A stretch of 54,328 nucleotides of DNA from Pseudomonas sp. NFR16 (GCF_900108875.1 NZ_FNYJ01000006.1:421425-475752); one strand, 5' to 3'. Numbered from the stretch's first letter, positions 1 through 9,110 are shown. Program-made: numbers and translations. The notes: a model not told the origin generated them from the letters alone.

Positions 1-67
1 CGAAGGCTTCATGTCAGCCACCCAATCTCCTCCATCAGAGACGCCCTCATCGCGAGCAAGCTCACTC
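1..67. repeat. REP-like direct repeat, copy 1
   Basis: This copy matches bases 137-203 with about 8 mismatches over 67 bases, at a fixed offset of 136. Its right end carries GCGAGCAAGCTCACTCCTAC, which resembles the short palindromic REP sequences common between Pseudomonas genes. It probably continues leftward beyond the window. Confidence 0.6.
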
Positions 68-112
68 CTACCTTATTAGCGGTGTGACGCAGCTCAGCCA
101 AACACCACAAAA

Positions 113-136
113 CCCCTGTAGGAGCGCGCTTGTCCG
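113..136. repeat. Inverted REP-like unit
   Basis: GTAGGAGCGCGCTTGTCCGC is a near reverse complement of the end of the flanking direct repeats. With copies 1 and 2 it forms a BIME-like cluster of alternating REP orientations. Confidence 0.5.
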
Positions 137-203
137 CGAAAGCTTCAGTTCAGCCACCCAATCTCTACCAGCAGAAACGCCCTCATCGTGAGCAAGCTCA
201 CTC
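137..203. repeat. REP-like direct repeat, copy 2
   Basis: Second copy of the repeat at 1-67, about 88% identical. From 204 to the first gene at 340 there is only ordinary upstream sequence, with a ribosome binding site (AAGGAT) just before the ATG at 340. Confidence 0.6.
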
Positions 204-339
204 ACACTCATACCGCGCATCCTCCAGCGACGCGGCTGTTATGCGTTACTGCGCCCTGCGCAGCAATCCGCTGAACTCCCGGCCCCTGGCCTGACTCTCA
301 ACCCAAAGATCACTCCGATCATCGGCGCAAGGATCAGGC

Positions 340-1809
340 ATGGCTATCACCGGCGTTCAATCCGAAACGGAGCAGGCCAAGGGTCGGCTGTTCGAGACCG
401 ATCTGCCGGCGCGGCTGGACCGGCTGCCGTGGGGCCGGTTTCATACGTTGCTGGTGTTTGCCCTGGGCATCACCTGGTTGCTCGATGGTCTTGAGGTCAC
501 GCTCGCGGGTTCCGTCTCCGGGGCGTTGAAGGAGAGCCCGGTGCTGCGCCTCACGAATGCGGACATTGGCCTGGCGGGCGGTGCTTATATCTGTGGCGCG
601 GTGCTCGGTGCGCTGTTTTTCGGCTGGCTGACCGACCGGCTCGGGCGCCGCAAGCTGTTCTTCATCACGCTGGCGCTGTACATCAGCGCGACTGCGGCCA
701 CGGCGTTTTCTTTCAGCCTGTGGAGCTTCATGCTGTTCCGGTTTCTGACCGGAATGGGCATCGGCGGCGAGTATACGGCCATCAACTCGACGATTCAGGA
801 GTTCACCCCCGCGCGTTTTCGCGGCTGGGTCGACCTGACGATCAATGGCACGTTCTGGATCGGCGCTGCGCTGGGGGCGGGCGGGTCGATCTTGTTGCTG
901 GACCCCGGCTGGATCGGCGCGGACCTGGGCTGGCGTCTGTGTTTCGGGATCGGCGCGGTGCTGGGACTGGTGATTCTGCTGATGCGACTGTGGCTGCCCG
1001 AGAGCCCGCGCTGGTTATTGATTCATGGCCAGAGCGAAGAAGCGCAGAGCATCGTCGAGAACATCGAGCGGCGTTTTCGCGAGCAGGGTCACGCGCTGCC
1101 GGCGCCCAGCGGCCCACCTCTGCGCCTGCATGCCCGAGACCACACGCCGCTGCGGGAGATCTTCGACACGTTGTTCAATACCTATCGGCAACGGGCGCTG
1201 GTCGGCATGACGCTGTTGACCGCTCAGGCTTTTTTCTACAACGCCATTTTTTTCACCTACGCACTGGTGCTGACTGAGTTCTATCAAGTGCCGTCGGCGT
1301 CGATCGGCTGGTACGTGCTGCCGCTTGCGCTGGGCAACTTCTGTGGGCCGCTGTTGCTGGGGCGGTTGTTCGATGTGATCGGCCGCCGCGTGATGATCAG
1401 CCTGACGTACGCCGTCTCGGCGATTCTGCTGTGCATCAGCGGGTACCTGTTCGAGCAGGGCGTGTTGAACGTGACCCAGCAGGCGATCGCCTGGATGATC
1501 ATTTTCTTCTTCGCCTCCGCGGCGGCCAGTTCGGCTTACCTGACCGTCGCCGAAACCTTTCCGCTGGAGATCCGCGCGCTGGCCATCGCGGTTTTCTACG
1601 CGTTCGGCACGGCTCTGGGCGGCATCGTCGGCCCGATGCTGTTCGGCAGGCTGATCGACAGCCATGAGCGCGGCCCGGTGTTCATCGGCTATCTGATCGG
1701 TGCGGCGTTGATGTTGTTGGCTGCGGCGGTGCAGGCGATCTGGGGCGTCTCTTCAGAGCGCAAATCCCTGGAGCAGGTCGCACGGCCGCTGTCTCAGGCG
1801 AGTGATTGA
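340..1809 (+). CDS. MFS transporter (metabolite:H+ symporter type)
   Basis: A 489-residue inner-membrane secondary transporter of the major facilitator superfamily with about 12 membrane segments. The MFS signature between helices 2 and 3 is visible as GWLTDRLGRRK near residue 110, followed by GMGIGGEYTAIN near 145 and PESPRW at the end of the first half. This pattern is typical of the sugar and aromatic-acid symporters. A soluble loop of about 60 residues separates the two halves. The ATG at 340 follows AAGGATCAGGC. The gene stands alone, with 201 bases before the next gene. Its substrate cannot be read from the sequence. Confidence 0.88.
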   Translation: MAITGVQSETEQAKGRLFETDLPARLDRLPWGRFHTLLVFALGITWLLDGLEVTLAGSVSGALKESPVLRLTNADIGLAGGAYICGAVLGALFFGWLTDRLGRRKLFFITLALYISATAATAFSFSLWSFMLFRFLTGMGIGGEYTAINSTIQEFTPARFRGWVDLTINGTFWIGAALGAGGSILLLDPGWIGADLGWRLCFGIGAVLGLVILLMRLWLPESPRWLLIHGQSEEAQSIVENIERRFREQGHALPAPSGPPLRLHARDHTPLREIFDTLFNTYRQRALVGMTLLTAQAFFYNAIFFTYALVLTEFYQVPSASIGWYVLPLALGNFCGPLLLGRLFDVIGRRVMISLTYAVSAILLCISGYLFEQGVLNVTQQAIAWMIIFFFASAAASSAYLTVAETFPLEIRALAIAVFYAFGTALGGIVGPMLFGRLIDSHERGPVFIGYLIGAALMLLAAAVQAIWGVSSERKSLEQVARPLSQASD

Positions 1810-2010
1810 CAGCGCGCTCGATCCGAGGCCATCGCCCAGCGGGCTCCAGCGCAGCGGATACGCGAACGTCGCTGGCGTTGGTGCAGGTGCTTGTCCATGG
1901 ATGGGCAGTCAGCTGTGTGCTGCACACCGTACTGGTCAGTTTTCTTCAATACGCCTGCGACGCTCGCCACTTAAGGTTCGCGCTCATCCAGTGAGCAGAG
2001 AGTTGCAGCA

Positions 2011-2598
2011 ATGAACCTGATGATTTCCATGGCGGCCTTCGCCCTTGCGGCGTCTATTTCTCCGGGGCCGGTGAATGTGGTGGCGCTCAGCTGCGGGGCG
2101 CAGTTCGGTCTCGCCGCAAGCTTGCGCCATGTGACGGGCGCCACGGTGGGCTTCGTCTTGCTGCTGGTGTTCACGGGTTTCGGGCTGCACGAAGTGCTCG
2201 TCCGATACCCGATGCTCACCGATCTCATTCGCTGGGCGGGCATGGCGTTCCTGATCTATCTGGCGTGGAAACTGGCGATGGACGACGGCCAGTTGCAGGT
2301 CGGCAAGCCCACGCGTCGGCCCTCGTTGCTCAGGGGGGCGGCCATGCAATGGCTCAACCCCAAGGCCTGGTTGGCAGCAGTGGCGGGGATGGGCGCATTC
2401 GTGGCCGATGGCGAAGCTCGGCTGATCGGCCTGTTTGCGCTGATCTACCTCATCGTCTGCTACCTGTCGGTGGCGTGTTGGGCGTACGCCGGTGCGTTTC
2501 TGGGCCCTTACTTGCGCAGTTCCCGGCGCATACGCATGTTCAATCGCAGCATGGCGACCTTGCTGGCTGGCTGCGCCGTCTCGCTGCTCTATGTGTGA
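2011..2598 (+). CDS. LysE/RhtB-family amino-acid exporter
   Basis: A 195-residue membrane protein of the LysE family, which exports amino acids or related small molecules. The N-terminal motif SISPGPVNVVALSCGAQFG (residues 15-33) is the family's SPGP signature, and a QWLNPKAW motif lies near residue 113. About six membrane segments and normal length for the family. Its stop codon abuts the stop codon of the convergent AraC-type regulator at 2599-3432. That pairing is common for LysE exporters and suggests regulation by that protein. Confidence 0.88.
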   Translation: MNLMISMAAFALAASISPGPVNVVALSCGAQFGLAASLRHVTGATVGFVLLLVFTGFGLHEVLVRYPMLTDLIRWAGMAFLIYLAWKLAMDDGQLQVGKPTRRPSLLRGAAMQWLNPKAWLAAVAGMGAFVADGEARLIGLFALIYLIVCYLSVACWAYAGAFLGPYLRSSRRIRMFNRSMATLLAGCAVSLLYV

Positions 2599-3432
2599 TT
2601 ACTGGCGATATTGCCCGGGCGTGGCCGCCAGATGCTTTTTGAACACCCGCTGAAAATGCGCCTGATCGGCAAAGCCGCTGCGCTGAGCAACAGCGGCAAT
2701 CGGCTCGCCCTCGAGCAGTCGCGTCTGGGCGTGCTGGATGCGCCGGTTGATCAGGTACGCATGGGGCGTCATGTGGAAGTGCTGCTCGAAGGCGCGAATC
2801 AGATAGGCCTCCGACAGATTGGCGGCCTGACAGATGTCTTCCAGCCGGATCGGCTGCAAGAAATGTGCGTTGATGTAATGAGCGGCGCGTTCGATCCTGG
2901 CGCCGGCCTTTCTCACCGGCGGCCGACCCCCACCCAGACGCTCTTGCATCTGCGTGAAGAAGGCGATGGCTTGTTCATGGCGGGCCATGGTCTGGGTGTG
3001 CGGATCGATGAGCACGCGGTGCAGGCGCAGCAGCGCGTTAAACAGCTGCGGATCGTCGCAATGAGTGGCGGCGATCGGCTGAAAGCCCTGGTCTTCGCTG
3101 ACGCCACACGCGTGCTGGATCCGGCTCAGCCAGGCCGCATCGACGTACAGCATGATGTAAGACCACGGCTGGTCGTCGATAGGGTTGCAGGCGTGAACAT
3201 CGCCAGGATTCATCAGCACGACCGTGCCGCTGGCGATGGTCTGACAGGTCTTCTCGTGCAGATAGGTGCTCTGTCCGGCAGTGATCGCACCGACCGAGAA
3301 CACCTCGTGCGAATGACGCGCGTAACAGACCTTGCGGCCGTCGGCGATCGAGCGGGCCTGAATGAAAGGTAGTTGCGGGTCCCGCCAGAACACCGGTGTT
3401 TCAGCGTTGATCACCGGGTTCTGAAGGGCCAT
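2599..3432 (-). CDS. AraC-family transcriptional regulator
   Basis: A 277-residue regulator. The first 150 or so residues form a cupin-type effector-binding domain of the AraC_binding family (PGDVHACNP is visible near residue 76). The last 100 residues carry two helix-turn-helix motifs, with LEDICQAANLSEAYLIRAFE and the typical C-terminal pattern GFADQAHFQRVFKKHLAATP. It ends flush against the LysE exporter gene, a likely target. The start follows AGAGGA and lies only 6 bases after the eptA stop, so it may be transcribed from eptA. Its effector is unknown. Confidence 0.88.
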   Translation of the reverse strand: MALQNPVINAETPVFWRDPQLPFIQARSIADGRKVCYARHSHEVFSVGAITAGQSTYLHEKTCQTIASGTVVLMNPGDVHACNPIDDQPWSYIMLYVDAAWLSRIQHACGVSEDQGFQPIAATHCDDPQLFNALLRLHRVLIDPHTQTMARHEQAIAFFTQMQERLGGGRPPVRKAGARIERAAHYINAHFLQPIRLEDICQAANLSEAYLIRAFEQHFHMTPHAYLINRRIQHAQTRLLEGEPIAAVAQRSGFADQAHFQRVFKKHLAATPGQYRQ

Positions 3433-3438
3433 GTCAGG

Positions 3439-5082
3439 TCATCCTCTGGCGTGTTTGCAGCTGCGGAAAATGTCCAGCGCAGGCTGGTACTCAATGGTGT
3501 TGACACCGAGCAAGCCTAGCACCGAATGAAACATGTAGTCATGGCTCAGGTCCGGCTGATTCTGCTTGGCCATCAGGCAATTGCGATCAATGCTGGCATC
3601 TTCCAGCGTCTGCTTGCCAAACCACATCACCATCGGCACGTGGGTCTGTGCTTCAGGGGCGATGGCGTACGGCGCGGCATGCAGATAAATGCCGTTTTCG
3701 CCGAGTGATTCGCCATGGTCGGACACGTAGATCATCGAGGTGTCGACCTTGTCCTGATTGCGCTTGAGCAGTTCGATGGTCTGCGAGAGGAAGTGATCGG
3801 TGTACAGAATCGTGTTGTCGTAGACGTTCTTCAGCTCATCCGAGGTGCAGCTGCCCAACTGATTGGTATGGCAGACCGGCGTGAAGCGTTCCATCGCCTT
3901 GGGGTAACGGTCGTAGTACTCCGGGCCGTGGCTGCCGTCGGAATGCAGGACAATGATCGCGTTGTCCTTGAGTGAGTCGATGTAGTCCTGCAAGCCGACC
4001 AGCAGCGATTCATCCAGGCAGTTCTGGCCGTCGCAGAACGCGCTCGGCTGGTTCTTCGGAACGTCGCTGTGCGGCACGCGCAGGCAGGTGCCCTTGCAAT
4101 CGCTGTTGTTATCCAGCCACAGCACCTTGAGGCCCGCGCGCTGCAGCATGTCCAGCAGACCTTCATAAGTCTTGCCCTTTTTGTCGCTGTAATCTGTGCG
4201 CGAGAACCGCGAGAACATGCATGGCACCGACACGGCGGTCGACGTGCCGCAAGAGGCGACATGGGTGAAATTGAGGATGTCCTGTTGCTTGAGTTCCGGG
4301 TTGGTTTCCCGCCCGTAGCCATTGAGCGAGAAATGATCGGCGCGCGCCGTTTCCCCGACCACGAAAATCATCAGGCTCTTTTTCGGTCGCTGTTGCGCTT
4401 CGGGGCTGAGCACCGAGTCGGCGCCAACGGTCTGGATCTGCACCGTTTCCTTGATCGCCACCGTCTGCTTGGTCAGTTTGCCGAGGGCATAGAGGTAGTT
4501 GGTCGGGTTGATGAAGTGAGTCAGCTTGTCTTCGTCGCGAAAGATCGGCGCGTAGGTCGAATAGAACGGACCCACGGCGGCAGCGATCAGCAGAATGCAG
4601 CCGATGCACACCAGCACCTTGTTGACCAGCCCCGGCAAGACCCGGCGATAGGTCACCGGCAGCCACCAGATCAGCGCGATCGGCAGTACGCCGAGCAGAC
4701 CCAGATAGAGAAACAATTGGCCACTGAGCAGTGCTTTGACTTCACCGGGGTTGGTCTCGAGCACGTTCTGCATCATCACCGTGTCGATGCTGATGCCGTA
4801 ATCGTTCATGAAGTACGCCGCTGCGGCGGAGCCCAGGGCGACCAGACTCAGCACGGGTTTGAGCGTGGGGCGGAACGAGAACGGCATCAGCAGCAAGGTG
4901 ATCGCCGCCCAGAGGAACAACCCGAACGACGCGTAGAATGCGACGGCCTTGAGGCCTTGCAGCTGAGTCAGCCCCAGCAGGGCGTGCCAGGTGGCGAGGT
5001 TATAGAAGGCGACCAGACAGAGCGAAAACAGCATGACGAGGCGGGTGGAGGTGACGGGTCTGACCACTGAACGCATTTCCAT
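3439..5082 (-). CDS. eptA: Lipid A phosphoethanolamine transferase (EptA family)
   Basis: An inner-membrane enzyme with a periplasmic catalytic domain. It moves phosphoethanolamine from phosphatidylethanolamine to lipid A, which lowers negative charge and gives polymyxin tolerance. The ATG at 5082 gives 547 residues, the usual EptA length; an upstream in-frame extension looks non-coding. Five membrane segments lie in the first 170 residues. The sulfatase-like domain then shows VVGETARADH (E243), the Thr nucleophile T280 in SCGTSTAVSVP, and SDHGESLGENG near the C-terminus, all zinc-site motifs. Paired cysteines typical of the family are present (C278, C288, the CDGQNC and DCKGTC regions). Family assignment is firm; lipid A rather than another acceptor is inferred. 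Confidence 0.88.
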   Translation of the reverse strand: MEMRSVVRPVTSTRLVMLFSLCLVAFYNLATWHALLGLTQLQGLKAVAFYASFGLFLWAAITLLLMPFSFRPTLKPVLSLVALGSAAAAYFMNDYGISIDTVMMQNVLETNPGEVKALLSGQLFLYLGLLGVLPIALIWWLPVTYRRVLPGLVNKVLVCIGCILLIAAAVGPFYSTYAPIFRDEDKLTHFINPTNYLYALGKLTKQTVAIKETVQIQTVGADSVLSPEAQQRPKKSLMIFVVGETARADHFSLNGYGRETNPELKQQDILNFTHVASCGTSTAVSVPCMFSRFSRTDYSDKKGKTYEGLLDMLQRAGLKVLWLDNNSDCKGTCLRVPHSDVPKNQPSAFCDGQNCLDESLLVGLQDYIDSLKDNAIIVLHSDGSHGPEYYDRYPKAMERFTPVCHTNQLGSCTSDELKNVYDNTILYTDHFLSQTIELLKRNQDKVDTSMIYVSDHGESLGENGIYLHAAPYAIAPEAQTHVPMVMWFGKQTLEDASIDRNCLMAKQNQPDLSHDYMFHSVLGLLGVNTIEYQPALDIFRSCKHARG

Positions 5083-5375
5083 ATTAGCGACTACTCGACG
5101 CAGGCCTGGCGCGCGTTCCGCTGGTCGTGTCCTTACGGCCGCACGTATGGAACGCCCGTCACAAGCAGGCAGATTGATAGGAGAGCGGAATATCGGGCGG
5201 AGTTTTTCAGAGCGATTGTGAAGAGTTCGTGAACGAAGTGTGGACAGCCTGTCAGGCCGCCTACTATTTTTTTCCGCGCAGGGCATTGCGCGTCGAAACA
5301 GGTTTGCTAGCCTGCGAAAACTCAAAAGCGGCAAGCACGCCACAAGGTATTCACGAGGCAGATGGAGGAGGTTTG

Positions 5376-5987
5376 ATGAAGCTCATCGGTATGCTGGATT
5401 CGCCGTATGTACGACGGGTCGCCGTCAGCCTCACACGTCTGGGGATCGCGTTCGAGCACGAATCAGTGTCGGTCTTTCGCGGGATGGAACGGTTCAGGGA
5501 AATCAACCCGGTAATCAAGGCGCCGACCCTGGTCACCGACGACGGCGTGGTGCTCATGGAGTCCAGCCTGATCCTCGATTATGTCGAATTTCTCAAAGGG
5601 CCGGGCGAGGGCCTGATGCCTGCCGAACCCGCTCAACGCGTGCGCACGCTGCGCCTGACCGGGCTTGCCCTGGTGGCCTGTGAAAAAGCGGTGCAGATCT
5701 ATTACGAGCGCAACCTGCGGCCTGCCGACATTCAACATGCGCCTTGGGTTGAGCGGGTCAGTGCTCAGTTGAAGACGGCCTGCGCCGAGCTTGAGCGGGA
5801 GCTCGAACGCCAGCCCTTGCTAGCGGACGCCGACATCGGGCAGGACGGCATCAGCATCGCGGTGGGTTGGTCGTTTATCCAGATGGCAGTGCCGGATCAG
5901 GTCAGCCCCGCGGATTACCCGCTGCTGGCGCAGTTCAGCGCCCGCGCGGAAACGCTGGAGATATTCAAGTCGCTGCCGATGGTTTGA
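5376..5987 (+). CDS. Glutathione S-transferase family protein
   Basis: A 203-residue cytosolic protein with an N-terminal thioredoxin-like GST domain (MKLIGMLDSPYVRRVAVSL, then NPVIKAPTLVTDDGVVLMES for glutathione binding) and a helical C-terminal domain. The ATG at 5376 is preferred over an in-frame start at 5229 because it follows a strong GGAGG at 5366-5370 and begins exactly at the first GST strand. The usual catalytic Ser/Cys region reads SPYVRR. It is convergent with the solute-binding gene at 5990, two bases away. The substrate is not predictable. Confidence 0.85.
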   Translation: MKLIGMLDSPYVRRVAVSLTRLGIAFEHESVSVFRGMERFREINPVIKAPTLVTDDGVVLMESSLILDYVEFLKGPGEGLMPAEPAQRVRTLRLTGLALVACEKAVQIYYERNLRPADIQHAPWVERVSAQLKTACAELERELERQPLLADADIGQDGISIAVGWSFIQMAVPDQVSPADYPLLAQFSARAETLEIFKSLPMV

Positions 5988-5989
5988 TC

Positions 5990-6727
5990 TTACCGGGCAA
6001 GCAGCTTCGCCACGGTGCCGTCGTTTTTCAACTGGGCAAACGCTGCCGCGATCCGTTTGACGGTGTCTTCCGGGGTCGCGGCGCTGAGTGCGACGTAAAG
6101 GCCTTTGGACAGCTCATCGAGGGTGTAAACGGCTTCCAGCTCCTCGAAGGCGATGTTCAGGTCCTTGCATTGCTCCCGCGCTTCCCGTTCAGGCAGCGGT
6201 ACCAGCGCCACCTGGCCGCTGAGCAGCTTGCGCAAGTTGTCCAGATTGGTCGCCGAGACCACCATCTTGTTGAAACCCTTGCTCTCCAGAAACTCCTGGC
6301 GCGAGTCGTCCCGCACCACGCCGACGCTGTAGTTTCTGGCGTCTTCCAGGGTTGCGACCGCGATGTCCTTGCGAGCGCGCAGCTTGTAGAACATCGGCAT
6401 GACCTGATCCAGTTCGCCCACCCATTTGAACAACGGCTCGCGTTCGCTGCTGCGGATGATGGGGTAAATCAGCACGTTGGGTTCCAGACGCGCCATGTCG
6501 TAGGCGCGGGCCCACGGGTACAGGGCCATGTGGTAATCGGTGATGCCGGCCCTGGCGAGGGTCTTTTCGACGATCTCGCTCGCCACGCCGCTGACCTTGC
6601 CGTTCTCCAGCGAACTGTAGGAAGAGTCTTCGGTGACCACCTGCAGCGTCGCCGCACTGGCCTGAAGGCAGATCCAGGCCAGCAGGCTGACGGTCAGAAC
6701 CGTGCAGTGGCGTTGAATATTTCCCAT
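5990..6727 (-). CDS. Periplasmic solute-binding protein (SBP_bac_3 type), second of a pair
   Basis: A 245-residue secreted protein with a Sec signal peptide (cleavage probably after LQASA) and the fold of type 3 amino-acid-type binding proteins. It is a paralogue of the protein at 8095-8877: both carry PWARAYD, PNVLIY and SEREPLFKWVG or TPEREPLFKWVG. No ABC permease or ATPase is nearby. It is the last gene of a three-gene minus-strand unit and follows the cyclase stop by 18 bases, with GAGGAAG before its ATG. Many such orphan binding proteins in Pseudomonas sense rather than transport. A role in feeding a signal to the adjacent cyclase is inferred. Confidence 0.82.
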   Translation of the reverse strand: MGNIQRHCTVLTVSLLAWICLQASAATLQVVTEDSSYSSLENGKVSGVASEIVEKTLARAGITDYHMALYPWARAYDMARLEPNVLIYPIIRSSEREPLFKWVGELDQVMPMFYKLRARKDIAVATLEDARNYSVGVVRDDSRQEFLESKGFNKMVVSATNLDNLRKLLSGQVALVPLPEREAREQCKDLNIAFEELEAVYTLDELSKGLYVALSAATPEDTVKRIAAAFAQLKNDGTVAKLLAR

Positions 6728-6745
6728 GTCACTTCCTCTCCCTGA

Positions 6746-8104
6746 TCAGATCTCGCAACGATTACGGCCCTGGCTCTTGGCCCGATACAGTGCGCGGTCG
6801 GCACTTTGCAACAACTGGTCGAAGCGCTCCATGGCCGTCGTGTCGAGTTCGGCGACGCCGACACTCAACGTGACGAAGGGCGAGACAGGCGACGCGCCGT
6901 GGGGCAATTGCCGGTCGACGAGCAGCCCACGCAAGCGCTCGGCCGACGCCAGCGCCTGCGTCGCGTCCTGACCGGGCAGCAGCACGGCAAATTCTTCGCC
7001 GCCCAGTCGGGCGACCAACTCGCCCGAGCGGGAAAACAGCGCGCTCATGGTCAACGCCACTTCGCGCAGGCACTGATCGCCCATCGCGTGGCCATGGGTG
7101 TCGTTGTACAACTTGAAAAAATCGACGTCGCACATCAGCACCGAAAACGGCAGTCCGTGGCGCAGTGCGCGGTTGAATTCCAGTTCCTTGAGTTCGTCGA
7201 AGTGCCGGCGGTTGGCAAGGCCGGTCAAGGGGTCGAAGCGGGTCAGCGCTTCCAGGCGGATGTTCGCCGCTTTCAACTGCGCCGTGCGTTGCTCTACCAG
7301 CTCGGCCAACTGGTCGCGGCTGGCCGCCAGCGCGATCTCGTCGCGGGCCTGGCGCTCGAGGTGGTTGGCCAGTTTGTCTTGCAGGTCGTTGACCCCGGCT
7401 TCCAGCAGGTCAAGTTCGTCACCGGCCTTGCCGCGGCGCTCCAGCGACAGGTGCGTCTTGAGGTTCTGCGGCGTCAATTGCTCCAGATGCCGGGCGATGC
7501 GCCGCACGTGCAATGTCACAGAGCGGTTGAACATGCCCATGATCAACCCCGCCAGCGCGAGCGACTGGATGATCTGCGTCAGCATGATGATGCCGACCTC
7601 TTTCCACAGGCGTTTCCAGAGCAGGCTCTCGTCGCCCTCGATCGTCAACTCGCCAACCACCTCGCTGGCGCCCGCGTAAGGACTGACCGTCAATTGCCGG
7701 CGCAGGGCAGGGGCCAGCACCGATCCGGCGTGCCCCGCATGCTGGCGCTCGACCACTTCGGGCGAACGGCCCGGGCGCAGGATGCGCAGCTCCACCCGGC
7801 CTACCGGTGCGGCCGTTGCCACACTGTCGATCTGCGCCTGCAGGGCTTCACTGTCCATCTCCCAGACGGCTTTGGACAACGTGCCCTGAAACACCTGATC
7901 GATCAGGCTCAGTTCGGCGGTCATGTTGGCAAGGTTGGTATTCCAGGCGAACCAGGTTCGCACCGTGACCGTCGCCAGGGTGAACAGGATGCAGAACGCC
8001 AGCGTGGCCAGTACCAGTCGGCGCGCCAGCGAGCCGCTGCGCGGTCGCGCCTCGGTGGTCTGGGTCGGGTTCGATTCGGACTCCGCAAGCATGCTCAATC
8101 CCAT
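6746..8104 (-). CDS. Membrane diguanylate cyclase (HAMP-GGDEF)
   Basis: Makes cyclic di-GMP from two GTP. The 452-residue protein has a membrane segment near residues 28-48, a periplasmic sensor region of about 130 residues, a second membrane segment near 180-200, a HAMP-like linker, a coiled coil (LAELVEQRTAQLKAAN) and a C-terminal GGDEF domain. The active-site motif is GGEEF in ARLGGEEFAVLLPG, compatible with activity. The inhibitory site that normally reads RxxD five residues before this motif reads RSGE here, so product inhibition may be weak. The ATG at 8104 overlaps the upstream binding-protein gene by 10 bases; an ATG at 8092 is also possible. The close coupling to two binding proteins suggests a shared signalling role. 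Confidence 0.9.
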   Translation of the reverse strand: MGLSMLAESESNPTQTTEARPRSGSLARRLVLATLAFCILFTLATVTVRTWFAWNTNLANMTAELSLIDQVFQGTLSKAVWEMDSEALQAQIDSVATAAPVGRVELRILRPGRSPEVVERQHAGHAGSVLAPALRRQLTVSPYAGASEVVGELTIEGDESLLWKRLWKEVGIIMLTQIIQSLALAGLIMGMFNRSVTLHVRRIARHLEQLTPQNLKTHLSLERRGKAGDELDLLEAGVNDLQDKLANHLERQARDEIALAASRDQLAELVEQRTAQLKAANIRLEALTRFDPLTGLANRRHFDELKELEFNRALRHGLPFSVLMCDVDFFKLYNDTHGHAMGDQCLREVALTMSALFSRSGELVARLGGEEFAVLLPGQDATQALASAERLRGLLVDRQLPHGASPVSPFVTLSVGVAELDTTAMERFDQLLQSADRALYRAKSQGRNRCEI

Positions 8105-8877
8105 TTACGCGCGATGGCGTCGTAGGTGCCGTTCTCACGGATCGCCTTCAATCCGTCCTGAAACAGTTGCACGGTCGCATCCGACGTTCCGGGACTGAAC
8201 GCCATGTTGAACCCTCCGGTTTCTTCCAGCGCCTGCACACGCAAAGATTGCACCAGCGTGCGCTCCGGGTCGTCACCGGCCTGGCGGGCGATGTAATAAG
8301 CATTGAGTTCGTCGGAGATCCACAGGTCGACGTGACCGGTCTGCAGCTTCTGGTAATTGAGTTCGTAACGATTGCTGGACTGCAATTGCTGACCGACGAC
8401 GAAGCGATTGGCGATCAGGTATTGCTCGCCGACGTCTTCGTTGACCGTCGCGGTCTGCCAGTCACGGGCGTCCTCCAGGTCCATGAGGCTGACCGGATGG
8501 TTGGCGGAGGAATAGATGAACCAGCGCGAGGCCGCGATGGTGCCGACCCATTTGAACAGCGGCTCACGTTCCGGCGTACGCGTGATGGAGTAAATCAGCA
8601 CGTTCGGGTCATGCAGAGCGAGATCGTAAGCCCGTGCCCATGGCATGGATTGAATGGTCGCCTGCACGTTCACCTGCTTGAGAACCGCCTGCACCACCTC
8701 GGTGCTCATGCCGGTCAGAACGCCGTCGCGGGTCATGTTGTAGGGCGGCAGCTCCTCGGTGACCACGCGTATGGGCTCGGCCAATGCGCCGCCCGCGCCC
8801 GGATTGACACACAGACACAGGCCCAGCGCGCGCAAAAGCACGCGGCCGATGGTGTGAACGAGCGATTGAAGTGTCAT
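8095..8877 (-). CDS. Periplasmic solute-binding protein (SBP_bac_3 type), first of a pair
   Basis: A 260-residue secreted protein with a signal peptide ending near GGALAEP. It is related to the protein at 5990-6727, sharing PWARAYDLA, PNVLIYSITRTPEREP and LFKWVGTIA. It opens a minus-strand operon (this gene, the cyclase, the second binding protein); its 3' end overlaps the cyclase start, so translation is probably coupled. GAGGTAG precedes the ATG. No transporter partners are present. The ligand is unknown; it could be an amino acid or another small polar molecule. Confidence 0.82.
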   Translation of the reverse strand: MTLQSLVHTIGRVLLRALGLCLCVNPGAGGALAEPIRVVTEELPPYNMTRDGVLTGMSTEVVQAVLKQVNVQATIQSMPWARAYDLALHDPNVLIYSITRTPEREPLFKWVGTIAASRWFIYSSANHPVSLMDLEDARDWQTATVNEDVGEQYLIANRFVVGQQLQSSNRYELNYQKLQTGHVDLWISDELNAYYIARQAGDDPERTLVQSLRVQALEETGGFNMAFSPGTSDATVQLFQDGLKAIRENGTYDAIARKWD

Positions 8878-9017
8878 GGACGGCTACCTCAGCGACTGCA
8901 GTAGCGACTGTTTTCCGATCCCAACAGGACGGATCAACATGACCAGACTGCCTTGCACATCAGGATATCGGCTGAAAAATCCGCCACTTGAGACGGTTAT
9001 CTGCCGTTCATCCTGTG

Positions 9018-9064
9018 GTTGAGGGGGGCCAAGGTCCTGGAACTGAACCTAGAGCCCCCTCAAC
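9018..9064. repeat. Inverted repeat between operons, possible terminator
   Basis: GTTGAGGGGG at 9018-9027 and CCCCCTCAAC at 9055-9064 are perfect 10-base arms around a 27-base loop. It lies just beyond the stop of the last immunity-gene copy (9111), where a terminator for that minus-strand operon is expected. No T-tract follows in either direction, so termination would be weak or factor-dependent. The rest of 8878-9110 shows nothing else I can identify. Confidence 0.45.
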
Positions 9065-9110
9065 GAATAGCGAGTCGAATTTCACGTGTGACGATTGAGC
9101 GCTCCTGACC

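Noticed and set aside
4069..5070. 333-codon open frame antisense to eptA
   Set aside because: Shadow of eptA; composition rich in Arg/Gln/Glu/His without domains.
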